Positions 20,517 through 32,779 of a DNA stretch of 64,000 bases are shown one piece after another. Both the position numbers and the translations under genes were made by a program. Position 1 is the first letter of the stretch; every line of letters starts with the position of its first letter. Origin of the DNA: Oxytricha trifallax (taxonomy: Eukaryota > Ciliophora > Spirotrichea > Sporadotrichida > Oxytrichidae); the NCBI GenBank assembly GCA_000711775.1, contig ARYC01000587.1:124001-188000 (forward strand), given 5' to 3'. Under the pieces are notes generated by a model. That model saw only the letters and a list, made by a program, of their open reading frames with translations. It was not told the DNA's origin and did not search any database.

Positions 20517-21738
20517 ATGTAATATGAAGAAATCAAAAATGCAGAAGAAAACTTAAATTAGCAGCAATTTCAATAACAACAGTAAAATATGGAGATTAAC
20601 GATTCAAACTCAAGTAAGGAATTTATAAAATAATATATGCAAAATAAATATTAAGAGTATCTAGATGATTTGTAGACTGACCCATACCTGTAAAAGTTGA
20701 ACTATTCCCCAGAGATCATGTAATTCTTACACTAAACTTAGCCTGGTGATATGTACAATCCATATATCAAAGTTTCAGAAGACAAAAACAGAATTAAAGA
20801 TAATCCAGAATAATTTAAAATGCCTATTATCGAAGACAATATAAGAATTAAAGCTGAATACTATGTTAATATGCAAATAAATGTCTCTTTCAACTAGTTA
20901 AGCAAGATAACCTAGGGATACAAAGGCATCAAAGTAGCATCAGAAGATATTAGGGCTGAGACCTCATCACTAAAATATCTATTAATCAAGAGAAATTAAA
21001 TTTCAATTCATCAAATCTAAAATGTAGAATAAGCAAAATAGGGGGAGCCGACACTTAGCAAAAATCAAAATGATGAACTAAAAATATTGCAAAACTTTAT
21101 AATAGAAAATCAATACCTTATGTGGTAGACATAACTCACATGGAAGTTTGGAGAGAATTGATATGGGCCCAGAAAAAATTTGGAGGAAAACTTTTTGATG
21201 TGATCATTATTGACCCACTATGGAACAATTTTGATGAAAATGCAGTAAAAGGGTTCAAACCATCTTACCACTTGCTAACAGACTAATAAATATTCTAAAT
21301 TCCATTTAATGAACTTTAAAAGAATGGCTTTGTAATTATGTGGGTCGTGAATGTAAAATGTAAACAGCGATGACAGAAATGCTTAAACTAGGATATGTGT
21401 AAGTTATTTATTTATTTTAATTATCTAATTTGTAGTTTATTGACGAGTTTATATGGACAAAAACAACTCAAAATGGGAGAGTAAGATCTGGAAATGGCTA
21501 TGCAACAAGACATGCATTTGAAAAAGCATATATTTTTGGAAAGGGAGATTATAAGATTAGAAAAGAAGGTTTTAAAGTCCCTAATGTTGTTGCAGCACCT
21601 ATTAGAGAGGCATCTCAAAAGCCTGATGAACAGTATGCCCTTGCTGAAAGTCTCTGCCCTGGTGGATTCATGCTAGAAATATTTGCCAAGGGTCACAATT
21701 TTAGAAATGGAGATTTATCTGTTGGAAACTAAATATGA
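20517..21738 (+). CDS. MT-A70 family methyltransferase-like protein with DPLW
   Basis: Start is ATG 20517 and stop TGA 21736-21738. About 200 residues of Gln-rich N-terminus without Cys/His fingers precede the MT-A70 domain. The domain shows FDVIIIDPLW (about 21197), HLLTDQQI, GFVIMWVVN, FIDEFIWTKTTQNGR, HAFEKAYIFGKG, APIREASQKPDEQY, LEIFAKGHNFRNG and a final VGN. A GT-AG intron at about 21397-21435 joins LGY to FIDEF. The catalytic motif is DPLW rather than DPPW, which predicts loss of activity or an accessory role such as that of the inactive partners in MT-A70 heterodimers. Single-base frame changes lie near 21120 and 21356. It is downstream of TE2 on the same strand, but it lacks zinc fingers, so a host origin is possible. 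Confidence 0.72.
21397..21435 (+). other. Spliceosomal intron in the MT-A70 gene
   Basis: GTGTAAG...TTTGTAG, 39 bp, AT-rich. Removal joins LKLGY to FIDEFIWTK in frame, the arrangement expected in MT-A70 domains. Confidence 0.65.
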
Positions 21739-21899
21739 AATTAATTCCTTCAAATCCCTTAGCATTAAGTTTTGCATTTATATATTTAATCATAATTATC
21801 ACTCTACTCTCAAAAATTCTACCTTATCACATTTAGAGTGGTGCATCTCTAGATTGAAATTGATTTGTAGACATTTGATATTTTGATTTTGGAAGTCTC

Positions 21900-23190
21900 A
21901 TAGAAGTTGAATTTTAAAAATATTCATTCCAAATTTGGATTTCAATTTATATAGACTAGGGAAATAATTATTTAAAGAATATACATATTAACTTTCTTCA
22001 TCTAATGACTAATTTAGAGATTCCCCTCCATATTCATAATAAACAGAAGGTTATGACTTTTTCTCAGTTTTGAGCAAGTTACCAATTATATGTCTAGTTT
22101 AATTTCTTTTTTTCATCATTTATGAAGCACAATTATCATCACTATAAGGATTTTAATGAGACATTCGCTTTGTTTATACTGAGTTGATTGACGACCTATC
22201 TGTTTTTCAATATGACTTGATTTTGACTCATTTTATAGTATTGTGGAAGTTTGATTCATAAAAGAAGAAGGCACCTCAGTTTGATAATCCAAAATCAGAT
22301 CTTTTGCATGATTTCTTGAGTTAGGTTCTGTGAACAGATTTAGATTGAAATCTTCATAATTTTAAAGCTTAAAATCCTTTAAATTAGTAGTTTTTATTGA
22401 CTTTGAGTCATCTCAGTTATCAAAAGATAAAAGTTGATGAGTTTAATTTGGTGATTAAAATTCAAGTTAAACGATGTTTAAATCAAACTTATTCATGTAC
22501 TGAACTTAAGCTTTTTTGCATTAATTTTTGTTCGTTCTAAAACTAAAGTTTTTATTTAGAGGGGCCATAGAAGATTAAGATAACTTCTTTGATTATTTAT
22601 TTGTTTATAGGTATTTTTATGATGCTGGAGTATTTCTTTGAATCTTGAAATTTTTATCGACCTAGCTGATTGTTTAGTAGGATTACTTATCCTATCTATT
22701 TATAGTGTATAGGAATTTTGTTAGTAAACAAATCTATTTATTTTGCCTTGAATTTGCTTCACATTAAAACAATCATAGTGCTTTAATTTATTTATCCATC
22801 GATGAATCATGAATTTTTGTTGCATCTATTTTAGAATTTATTATATGCTCTTTATTTTCCTGATTTATATTGATTTTACTTTTTAATTTTTCTATTGTTG
22901 ATAGAATTTTATACTTTATTACTGCTTCTTTAGATATTACATGGCTACTTTGACTATTCTCTCTTAACTATGTTGATTTTTAAGTATTTCTTGTTTGATT
23001 TAATTATTAATATTTTTATTAAACTTGTATAAATAAGTATGTTTATTTAAATGTGATACAATTTGATGAATTGAAATTTAAGAATTTCTCTATGTGTTTA
23101 GGTATGAACTGTTGGCTCCTAAAATTTATCTACTTTTTAATTCACTCATTAATCTTGTATATTTTATTTACATATAAAACCAAAACTAAG
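21900..23190 (-). other. Possible Gln-rich coding region, unassigned
   Basis: The minus strand has frames rich in TAA/TAG-coded glutamine and Lys/Ser between about 22050 and 23130. They might be exons of a low-complexity protein. No domain is visible and the frames do not join cleanly, so it may equally be AT-rich non-coding DNA. Confidence 0.25.
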
Positions 23191-23207
23191 TCATAGTTTA
23201 GTTTTAT

Positions 23208-26200
23208 TTCAAAGTAACAAATAAGTAAGAATTTATTATTAACTTCCCTTGCTATTTTTAATTTTTTAATACTTGTAAATACAGAATAATCAATTTCAGC
23301 AATTAACTTGGCTTGATTATAATTCTAGATAAACTTCTCCTTGGTATAAGTTGAAAAAGCCATTGCATGAATAATTTGAATTTGAGAAATAGATACATCA
23401 AGATTCCTTAATGAAGGTGTTCCCTTCACATCATTATTTCCTAAAGATCTAATAAGTATCAGTTCATAAGTCTAGTCATCGATTAATTGACAAGCTACAG
23501 GGTGTGAGAAAGCTTGGCCATGTAGATACTCATTAGACTCAATTACCAAACCAGAAGTACAAGGATATTTATTATAACCAATTTGAGGAATCTTATCCAT
23601 TTCAAAAGCTAAACCACTATCTAGGCCTTAATCTAAAGTAAATGAATGTCTTCTATAATAATATAAGAGCTTAATGAAATTAGCATTATTAATTTTAATG
23701 AGATCCAAAGAGTTATCAGCAAGGAATTTTACTTCTTTGATATCTTTTAAATTCAGAGTATCAACTTTAGTTCTTATAACAAGCTCATTATAATAACTAG
23801 TATAACTACTAATCTTTTGCCTAAAAATGCCCTATTACTACCCAACTTTATCCAGGCAGAGTTAGTTATGGAATAGAATATCCCCCATTCTATCTGATTT
23901 ATGAAAGATGTCAGCACATAATTGTAAGTTTCCATCCTGAAAGTGAATTTTATCAAGTTTAATGTTAACTACAAGTTTAGATTAGCTTTTAGGACTGAAT
24001 ACATAGAGACCAGAGTGGGTGTCCTTATCGTCATAGTGTAAATATTGCTGAGTTAACTTTGTAACCACGTACTTGTTTTGAATTTACTCAAGCATTCCAT
24101 CTTTATTGATTGTTAGTTACAGTTGCTCGTTTTCTAAGACTAGATTAGCTTCCAACTTGTCAATTTATTTTGAGGTTACATCAAGCTCACATGTAGAAAT
24201 AAAATAATCAATAAAAAAGGAAATGTGCTTGTTGATCTTACTCATTAGTTATTAACACCCCTCTAAACTTCCAAACTCCTATAAATAAAATAATGCAACT
24301 AATTTATTTACTATTATTAGGAATGAATTAATTGAAAATGGATAGAATTAATCAATAAGCATTTTAACATTCATTGTGATCTAATTAGTTTGTACTTCAG
24401 TCTTTTTTGAATCTCATCAATGAATTCTTTCGGGTTATATAACCTGAGGGTCCTTGTTACCATCAAGTACAACTAAAATGACTATAAATCATATAACTAA
24501 GATGAGAAATAATGGCATATTATTATTTAAATGAGCAATAAGCATTCAGTAATGTTATAAGTGAATTCAACAATATGCTATAGTTTAGCATCCATTATAG
24601 GATTAAATATCCTCATGATGATCATAATTGCATATTAGTCCCTGTTTTAATATTATTCATTGAGGAATTAATATAGTTTGTCGTTGTTGAGTTGATATTT
24701 TTTAAGAATCTGATCAACTTAGCCTAGCAGCTCTTGGTTGTTAGCATCAATCAGTGTCTTTGTCTGAGATATTCTTTGTTCGTAGTCTTTCTTTACATGC
24801 TGGGTTTGAGTTCCTGTAATAGCGTCATGATGCAATAATATGCTAGCTGCTTCTCTTGTCCTGTTCATTATTATTAATTTTATTAAAAGGTATTTATAAT
24901 TATCTCAATGATAGGTTTTTGACGGACTTCTTGTGAGGCCAAATACTACACGAACTGTTAAAATGCAAACAATTTCTCTGAGTTCATTGCATTTACAATA
25001 AATGTTTGATTTCTAGTTTAAGTCCTGGTTTGGTAGAATAATAACCAGATCAGTAATCCACTCGTTTCTTCTCTAAGCAATCAATATCTTCGCAGTTTAA
25101 TAATTGCATGAAGGGAAGGAAATCACCAAAATAATTATAAATTCTTATTTAATTAACGATATTATTGTTAAAATAATATCACCTTAAAAGACTGGGTAAG
25201 TTTTAGTATCAGAGTGTATAGCTTATAGATATTCATTAACAATAGAGTATCTGATATCCATTTATATTCCAAACTTCTCCAGTGAGAACTTGCTTAGAAG
25301 TTTACTCAACTGATATATATATATATATATATAGCAAAATGTGTCTTATGCCTTTTAATATGCAAAATCATCTCCAAACAGTGCAGGGATATGGATAGAA
25401 TAATTATTAAATATATTTTTAATATGGAATATCTTATCTTCATTTGAGGAATGTAAATCAGTTGTATTCATGAAATTCTCAACTATATCTTATACAAAGA
25501 AGTCAAAACATTCCAAATTCTCCTCTTTAATATCCTTTAAATGGCAAGTTTTACCAATTATTCTCTGGTCATAGTGTATCTTAGGTGTCACTGTATACAA
25601 TTCTCCCCCTGGTTTACTTGTACGAAAAGCATTTGATCTGGTCTCTAGCATTCCCATATAAACTATAAATGCCCTTTATCTCTTAAATCTTTCTTGACAT
25701 AAGTTCCAACTCTTGTCTTAAATAGAGTGTCAAAACCATATTCAGAAAAGAGTGTGGGAGTTATTGCTGAATGGCCAAATGGATTTAGTTGCCAAGCAAC
25801 GTGTGGTTTAATTCCAAATTTATCCCAGTGAAAACCCCAACCAGCCTCCAGTTATACAATAGCGTCTGAATAGCTGACTAATGCTTCATCGTGTTAAACC
25901 CAGCCACCTCCTACAAATTAAATTTTGCCGTCTTACACTAATTTTTGGAATCTATTTTAAGTGTCTTTGTTTTAAACGTTCCACCATCTTTCCAGAAACC
26001 CTACTTCCGCCCAATTAAATCTATATTCAGGGTTTTCTTCAAGAGTGGGCATCAAAGAGTCTAGAATAGTAGATACATTAGCACATTAATACAATTTAAA
26101 TGGAAAAAATAATATAAAATTAAGTTATTGAAAATTTAAATTAAAAAATCATAATCTTTGTTTATTTAACGAAGTTACATAATTAACTGGTTATTATAAT

Positions 26201-26643
26201 TTTAAAATATTATAATTTATATTAAATGCATCTCATTTTAGTAATCTAGTAACTCAAATATTATATTACTTTACCGCATCTTTAACATTAATAAATTGTT
26301 CTGCGTATAGTAAAGTTTAACCAATTTTATTACTATATAGAAATGAATTTTATATAATGAATTCCAGCTTAAATTGCTTTCCTATAGCATGAATTAGTTT
26401 TTATTTTAATTTAAATTTTTGAAATCTATAGGTTTTTACAATATTTACGTAATAATCTTCAAAGGTTTCAAGCAAACCCGCATCCAGATGAGTATGTGTT
26501 ATTGCGCATGTATCAATATCCTATTATCAACTGATTTCTAAAATAGCCATTTATAATTATCCTTAATTATACTTTGAGCCAGATAGGAATAAAAATGCTA
26601 TCAGTGATAATTTAGAAATTTTACTTGTCAGATTCTTTGCCAT
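23208..26643 (-). CDS. Lysosomal-type alpha-mannosidase (GH38), catalytic nucleophile changed
   Basis: The N-terminus (ATG 26643) is a signal-peptide-like MAKNLTSKISKLSLIAFLFL. The GH38 domain follows: HTHLDAGLLETFEDYY (about 26490), GGWVQHDEALVSYSDAI (about 25900), FGIKPHVAWQLNPFGHS (about 25815), and the middle-domain motif LLHHDAITGTQTQHV (about 24830). A C-terminal beta-rich part with SGLYVFSP lies near 24010 and runs to about 23210. Family enzymes hydrolyse alpha-mannose from N-glycans. The WxxDPFGHS nucleophile is Asn here (LNPFGHS), and the family DPGW is DAGL, so activity is unlikely. Several GT-AG introns or IES break the frame, and a TA repeat sits at about 25313. The 3' limit is approximate. 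Confidence 0.8.
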
Positions 26644-26699
26644 TTTTATATTAAATACAAATTATAAACTTAATTTTTATCAAAATAAGTTATTAATAA

Positions 26700-28708
26700 T
26701 CTATAATCTATAAATACTTTTAAATAATAAAATAATCAGTAAGTTCTATTCTTTACTCAGTAAAAACAGTTCTTGTACAGTTTTTGAGATTATAATGACT
26801 TAAATCCACTATTTTTCTGTTGATTTTAAGAGAGTCTTCTTAAATTTCTCTGCTATGGAAGTATATCACAGTTATATTCTACATGGGGGTCATTGATACT
26901 TGTGGTCTAATTAATAATAATGTATTGAGTATATATAGTCTAGAATTTTGAGCAGGTTAAGCTTTTTGAGAACTTTCTCTTGAAAAACTAAACACTGAAG
27001 CTGTTTGCATGTTAGTTTAGGCTAAAAAATTCTTTGGCTGTAATTTTAAATTGCTCTCTTAATTCTTTAATTATTGATCGTCATATGTCTCTTCCACTAT
27101 TTCATAAATATGTTTCTAAGATTTTTCCTTCTTCTTAGGTTAATTCAAACAATTCTCACAAATGTATTACTTATCTGATAATAATTGAACTTTTTTACAA
27201 GTTTGTTATATTGTTACAGTAGTTTATCATTCTCATCCTCTAATTTATCATAGAGCTCTTCAGATTGCTTTATTTTTTTCACTATTTACATAAGTTAATA
27301 TGTGAGCATTTCTGCTCTTTAAATCAGCGCATCATTTTCTTTGGATAATTCCTTCAATAATCTCAATATTTCCACTCTTGATAGCTTATCAACTTTTGCA
27401 TCGAAATCCTATTCGTTTCTTTTAAATTTAAAATTCTGTAGGCTACTACTTTTATCCTCTTAGTCTTGAATAAGAGTTGATATAATTTTAAGGAGTTAAA
27501 TCACTTTTAGTAATCTCAAATCATCTTTGCTTCCCTCATTTTGATGATTTTAAAGTCTTATCGAGTAAGAGTGACACTGCTCAAACTCTTTCCAAAGCAA
27601 TTCATGATCTCCTCGGATTTCCATAAGCTTTTTAGCTTACTCAGAAAGTTCTCTCTTTAAACCTCTTATGTTATCTCTAAGTGATTAGAGATCATTGACA
27701 CATATCTGGAAGAGTTGCTTAAACACTTGATTCTTATTCTTAATTATTTCTTGACTAGTTTTGAAATTGGTGCTGAAAAATTAACTAAAGAGCATTCTTA
27801 ATCTCTTCTCAATTTTTTCATCGTCTAACTCATTCCAATCTTCACCTAAATTCTTGGTGCTTGCCAGTCTGTTTTTTAGCATTTCCTAGATATCATCAAG
27901 TTCATCAATTCGCATTTCACCACTGTACTCTGATTTCTATGTTACTGCAAAATCATTTGCAGTTGCCAGTTCATGCTGTAATTTAGCTATTTACTTTTTA
28001 AGCATTCTTTACTTATATATAAAACACTTATTGATAATTTTTAATTGAACTTTAATATTACATAATTATCTAATTTCAGCATTGAGAGCTCCAATTTATT
28101 TTTCGTACTTATTCTGCAGTTCAGTCAATACTATATCCTAGTAGCTCTTGAGTTCTTTAGCATGACCATCTGCTTCCTTTTTGGCTTTATCTGCCATTTT
28201 CTCTCAAAATCTGTCTCACCTTGCAGTAATTCTAATTTAGTTTGTAACTTCTCCATTTGCTCGCTAATTCTATGCTTCTTGCTTTAAGCTCATCATTTTC
28301 TCCTTGTCATCTCTATCTTTAAAGTAGAAATATATGATTTCGTTGATTTTATCATCATTAAGTATTTCAGCAGGTTCTTTGAATTAATGAACAGTTTAAA
28401 GTAGTTTTGCTATTTGCTCCTCCTTGAGTTTAATGACTACTTTCAAGTAATCAATATTCTTGGCGAATCTGGCTTGTATAAAGTTATGATACTCGATTTT
28501 ACCCCAAAGTCTAGAGGCATGGTAATATTGGCGTTCCTCAAAAATATATAAATGTACTCTAGAAGCTAGTCCATGTCATCTTATAAACTAAAAACTTCAT
28601 GTCAAAGTGGGCAGTTGTGTTTTATTAAAGTTATCGGGATTAAATTAGCTCTTAATTCATTTGATCCTTCAGTTTCTTATAGATCAAACTGAAATCATTG
28701 TCCATCAT
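26700..28708 (-). CDS. Long co-oriented coiled-coil protein
   Basis: The minus strand from ATG 28708 encodes a protein dominated by heptad-rich helices. Examples are EEQIAKLLQTV, ADKAKKEADGHAKELKSYQD, LRDNIRGLKRELSEQAKKL, RLLKELSKENDALIQRAEM and EDENDKLLQQYNKLVKKF. At least one intron or IES lies near 28010-28075, and frame changes occur near 28560 and 28220. No catalytic domain is visible. The composition fits a structural or cytoskeletal protein. The stop is uncertain because the downstream AT-rich DNA has few TGA triplets. It is transcribed toward the mannosidase gene, about 60 bp or more away. Confidence 0.6.
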
Positions 28709-29116
28709 GTCACTATTTCTAGTAAGGCATAAAATTAACTCGCAAATAATAGGTTTCTAAAATAATAACCAATAACTTCTTTTTTATAAAATCAATAATA
28801 TTTTACATTATCATAAATTAATTAAACTTGTTTTATTTCCGCTCCAAATTCTATTCTATATATTATACTAAATTAGATTTATTTATGCTGGAATTCAACA
28901 CAAATATTAGAAATTCTTACAGACTTGAAAAAATACATCAAAATTTTATATAAATAACTAAGGGTTTAATCTAATTTTATCAATTAGGTATGATGTATAA
29001 CATATTTTTCAAAATAATCTTCCTATAAAATCGTTTTTATAATTTATAATTGAATAAAATTGGATTAATAATTGATGTTATTAGAATTGATTATTAATTA
29101 TAATTCAGTAAATGAA

Positions 29117-30480
29117 ATGAGTGATATAAGTTAAAACTCAAAGAAGCAGGTGATTATCCAACTAGAACACACTTATTTTAACAGTTTGAATTGCAATTCT
29201 CCAAAAAGTAACAACAATTCAATAATTTATTTTCATTTAGGGGATCATTTAGAGAAGCTAAATTAAACGCAGATGCAGATAAGTTACAGTCAGAACTAAG
29301 AATAATTGTAAAAATATTTAACATTATGAACTTGTATAGAGCTTACAGAATTAGGATTTCATGTTCAAAATTAAAAAGTTAAACAAGGAGGTTGAGGATT
29401 TAAAGAAAATCAAATTACCACATGCAGTGAATACTGAAAATTAACAAGTTGCCTATAATAATTATAAAATATTACATACTAGCTTATACAAATTATAGAA
29501 TTAGACCAGGATACTGAGTTGCAAAGAGAACTAAATAAATAGCTAGAAACTAATAAATATAAATAAAATAGCATGAATAAAGTTGATAGAGAAAAATAAT
29601 AATTACATTAAAACATTTAATAGCTAAGTCAGCAACTAGAGTAGTTTAATAAAATCATAAAAATAAACAGCCAAATTAATTCAATAAAAGGTATAATAAG
29701 CCTCAGGATGATACTAAGAGCAGATTGAAGAGATGAGCAGGGCAATTGATGAAAAGGATATTATTATATAGACTTAATAAGATCGCATAAAGTTATTGCT
29801 TGCAAATGCAGCTGCTCAAATGAATATGTTCAGTCACAATAAATATAGTATAAATTTAATAGATATCTATATATTAACATATACTAAGGATATGCACATT
29901 AAAAATTTCAATTATCAGAGTATTAATCCACATAGATCACCTTCACCAAAATAAAGTATAACTTATATTTTAATATTAACTTGTTGATAGGAAAGCCATT
30001 CACGACAAATACTCTCAATTCATCTAAAAAGTCTAAGTTAACTACAAAACTCTAAAGATAGATTAGTCCATATATTTAATATTAATTTGTTAGATGTAGC
30101 TTAGGAGTAGAAGGATATGATATTGAAGGGAGTTAACCAAGCATAAATAATAGGGGAGCTTCTTTAGAGGAAGGGAGGCATCAATTAAATGAATGAATGG
30201 TCAAGATTCACAAAGATATCATGATTTATTCAATAAACTGGATGTTTTGAACAAGGAATACATTGATCTAATTAAGAAATTTCAGGAATTGCAGAACGAT
30301 AACATATATCTTATGAGTTAAGTTATTCATTAAATAAGTATAAGGATTTAGAACTATTGAAGATCTTGCTAGAAATAATATTATGAACTAATAACTAATC
30401 TTATAAAAGAATGCATAAACAAAATATTCAAATTTAATAAAAATGTAAAATAATTATTAAAATTACAAATTAACCGATAA
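29117..30480 (+). CDS. Coiled-coil protein with several short introns
   Basis: The plus strand contains consecutive coding blocks of Gln/Glu/Lys-rich helix: EAKLNADADKLQSELRIIVKI, LDQDTELQRELNKQLETNKY, EQIEEMSRAIDEKDIIIQTQQD and LLLANAAAQMNMF. AT-rich 30-60 bp interruptions, several with GT-AG ends (for example near 29680 and 29850), separate them. No domain is recognisable. The gene diverges from the upstream coiled-coil gene and ends just before the outer TBE-like element. Confidence 0.5.
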
Positions 30481-30829
30481 TATTTATAAAATATTTGATT
30501 ATTTAAGTAAAAATTCTTTCAAAATGTGCTCCAAATATATAATTCTTATTAATAAGCTCTCTGTAATAATATTCATAGATTAAGAAATAAAAAACTGGAA
30601 GATTTTAACAAAAAATAGTTGATATTCATCATATAATGATTCAAAACCCCAAAACCCGTTAGTGAGGTTTATAAATGCTTTGATTTGTAGAGTATAGTTG
30701 GGGTCTTATTGGGGATAGTAGAGAAAAGGCAGGTTTTATGTGAATTTAATGAATATTTAATGAGAATTAGTGTTATTAATTAAAACAAATTTTATCTGTT
30801 TATCTTTATTGTATCTTTTGAACTATGCT

Positions 30830-32206
30830 CTCTTAAGTGATCCAAGCATTTCGTCTAATGATTGCCTAGGATAATGAGGGGCTCATAAAATTATCATCTC
30901 TACTAAATTTCTAATATCTTCGCATACATCTTCTTACTTTATATGCTTCTAAGCTAAACTTATTGATTATTTTTCATGCCTAGTGACAAAGTAAGACATG
31001 CTTTTCATATCGCTCTCTAAAATAATAGCAGCAACTGCCCATCTATCTCATTAAACAGATCCATTAGTCCACTTTTCTCTGAATGAAAAGTAACCAGGTG
31101 TCCCAAGAACCTTTGCTAGTGTTATATTCTTCTACCTTAAGGCTCTATTAAAATTGATAACAACTACTTCTATAGGGCAGAGGTTCAACATAACATTTTC
31201 AGGCTTTAAATCTCTATGAAAATATCCAAGTTCATGCAACTCCTTGACACCCTTAATTATTTCTGATAGTATATCATTCATCGTCAGGTTATCTTTTATG
31301 ATATAGATAGTCTCTCAAAGTCATTTCATATTTCTTTATCCTGAGTGCGATGATACCAAGCCTAATATGACACCATCTAGCTTAAGTAAGTTCTTACAAT
31401 TTCTTCTCTTAGCCTCTCTCAGTACCATATATTCGTTATCAAATTCATTTTAGTACTGTTCGTTCTTAATGAGATTATTTAATGGATATACCATGTATGC
31501 GATCTCCTCAATCACTATCAGTTTTGTCTTGTTAGGCACGCTAATGTGAAATATTTTTTGATACAGCTGCTAAGATCAACTGCATTTAGTGCAGGAATAT
31601 GCATAGCTCTCTTAGAAACATGCTAAGAATGTATTGCTTGCTGGTTGATTCATCGATTCATATCGCTTCTGTCTCTTGTGTCTCTCCTGCTGCTCTCTTT
31701 ATGACTCAAGAGTGTTAGATTTTCTTTTTGCTGGAATTCTTTTTTGGTTTCTTTATCCTGCATTAAAACTCAATTCAAATGATGCTTCTACATGTGCTTC
31801 TATATTTTGCAGAGTGAGTGTAAGACTTCATGCAAGTTGTATATTAGTATCTTTCATCAACTTTATCATGCTTGAAATAGATCTTGGCTTTGCCATAGTG
31901 TAACTCTTTGATGTGTCTCTTCATACTCTATTTGGTAGAAAAATAATTTTAGCAATCTTAGCAATAGAATGCTTTAAACTTTTTCAGTGATGATTGTTCT
32001 TTTATCTCCTCATAATCTTAAATTAGTGTTTAGACTCCCATTTCTGCACTCTCTTTCTTTTTTTAAACCTCGATTTTGAAGTTTTTTGCTTAAAATCAAG
32101 GGCTCTTAGCTTTACCTCTCTCAACATAATAATATCAGGCTTCTTTTTTTAGCTAAGATTATCCACTGCCAAAAGACACTGCTTTGCGATTTAAGTTAGT
32201 CGCCAT
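30830..32206 (-). pseudogene. Outer element: zinc-finger kinase remnant
   Basis: From ATG 32206 the minus strand is related to the TBE zinc-finger/kinase protein. The kinase core is clear: GYFHRDLKPENVMLNL (about 31220), then VVINFNRA, and GTPGYFSFREKWTNG. The metal-binding Asp that precedes FN in other TBE copies (IDFNRA) is Asn here. The zinc-finger part near 31900 is frameshifted and barely recognisable. The gene begins only about 50 bp after the transposase ends, on the same strand. Confidence 0.65.
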
Positions 32207-32239
32207 GTTTAAATTCAAATTTAATTTTCTATTATTAAG

Positions 32240-32622
32240 CTTTAATAACCTTTCTGGTTATAGAAACTCTGTAAAGGAGTTGTCACAGTAACAATAATTG
32301 TTGATTTTCAGGTGCTCACTCTCTTGCAACTACTCTTAATCAAGTCTACTGTATCAATAGGCAAGTCATTCATTAGGTGATTCAGCAGCAGTTTGTAATG
32401 AGTCTTAATTTAACTTCAATAGAATTCGATTCCATTAAACTGTGGGCTATAAGGAACGTTATATACAGGAGATATGCTTAACTCTTCATAAGCTTTCTTA
32501 GACTCCTTAGTCTTGTGAACTGAGAGATTATCAACAAACAGAATGATCTCTTAATCGTTATATTTATCTATTAGGTTGTGTAAGAATTTTATATACTACT
32601 CTCGCTGAATAGAGCGAGGATG
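32240..32622 (-). pseudogene. Outer element: transposase C-terminal part
   Basis: This is the 3' part of the interrupted transposase, in continuity with 36759-37420. It reads HPRSIQREQYIKFL, EIILFVDNLSVHKTKES and VPYSPQFNGIEFYW, so the second catalytic Asp and the Glu are both present. The frame meets a TGA soon after the Glu motif. It resembles the inner TBE transposase closely, but with many substitutions. Confidence 0.7.
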
Positions 32623-32625
32623 AAT

Positions 32626-32762
32626 CAAAACCCCAAAACCCTTTCAGTAGTTTGATTGAGTTTTTGATTGATAAAAGGACTATTAGTGCATACTTTATTA
32701 GGGTTTTAATAGGGTTTATGTAGGGGTTTAATGTTTAAATATTAGTAATTTAAGTGAGTATA
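32626..32762 (+). repeat. Inner TBE left terminal inverted repeat
   Basis: About 135 bp, matching the complement of 36617-36755 with a few differences. It begins with the C4A4 telomere-like block. The repeat reaches into the 3' end of the kinase gene. Confidence 0.85.
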
Positions 32763-32779
32763 ACAAGCGAGTTTTTAAG

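Noticed and set aside
30642-30660. C4A4 repeats as a chromosome end or macronuclear telomere
   Set aside because: Only about two repeat units are present, always at both ends of an inverted pair bounding transposon genes and target triplets, so they are TBE termini.
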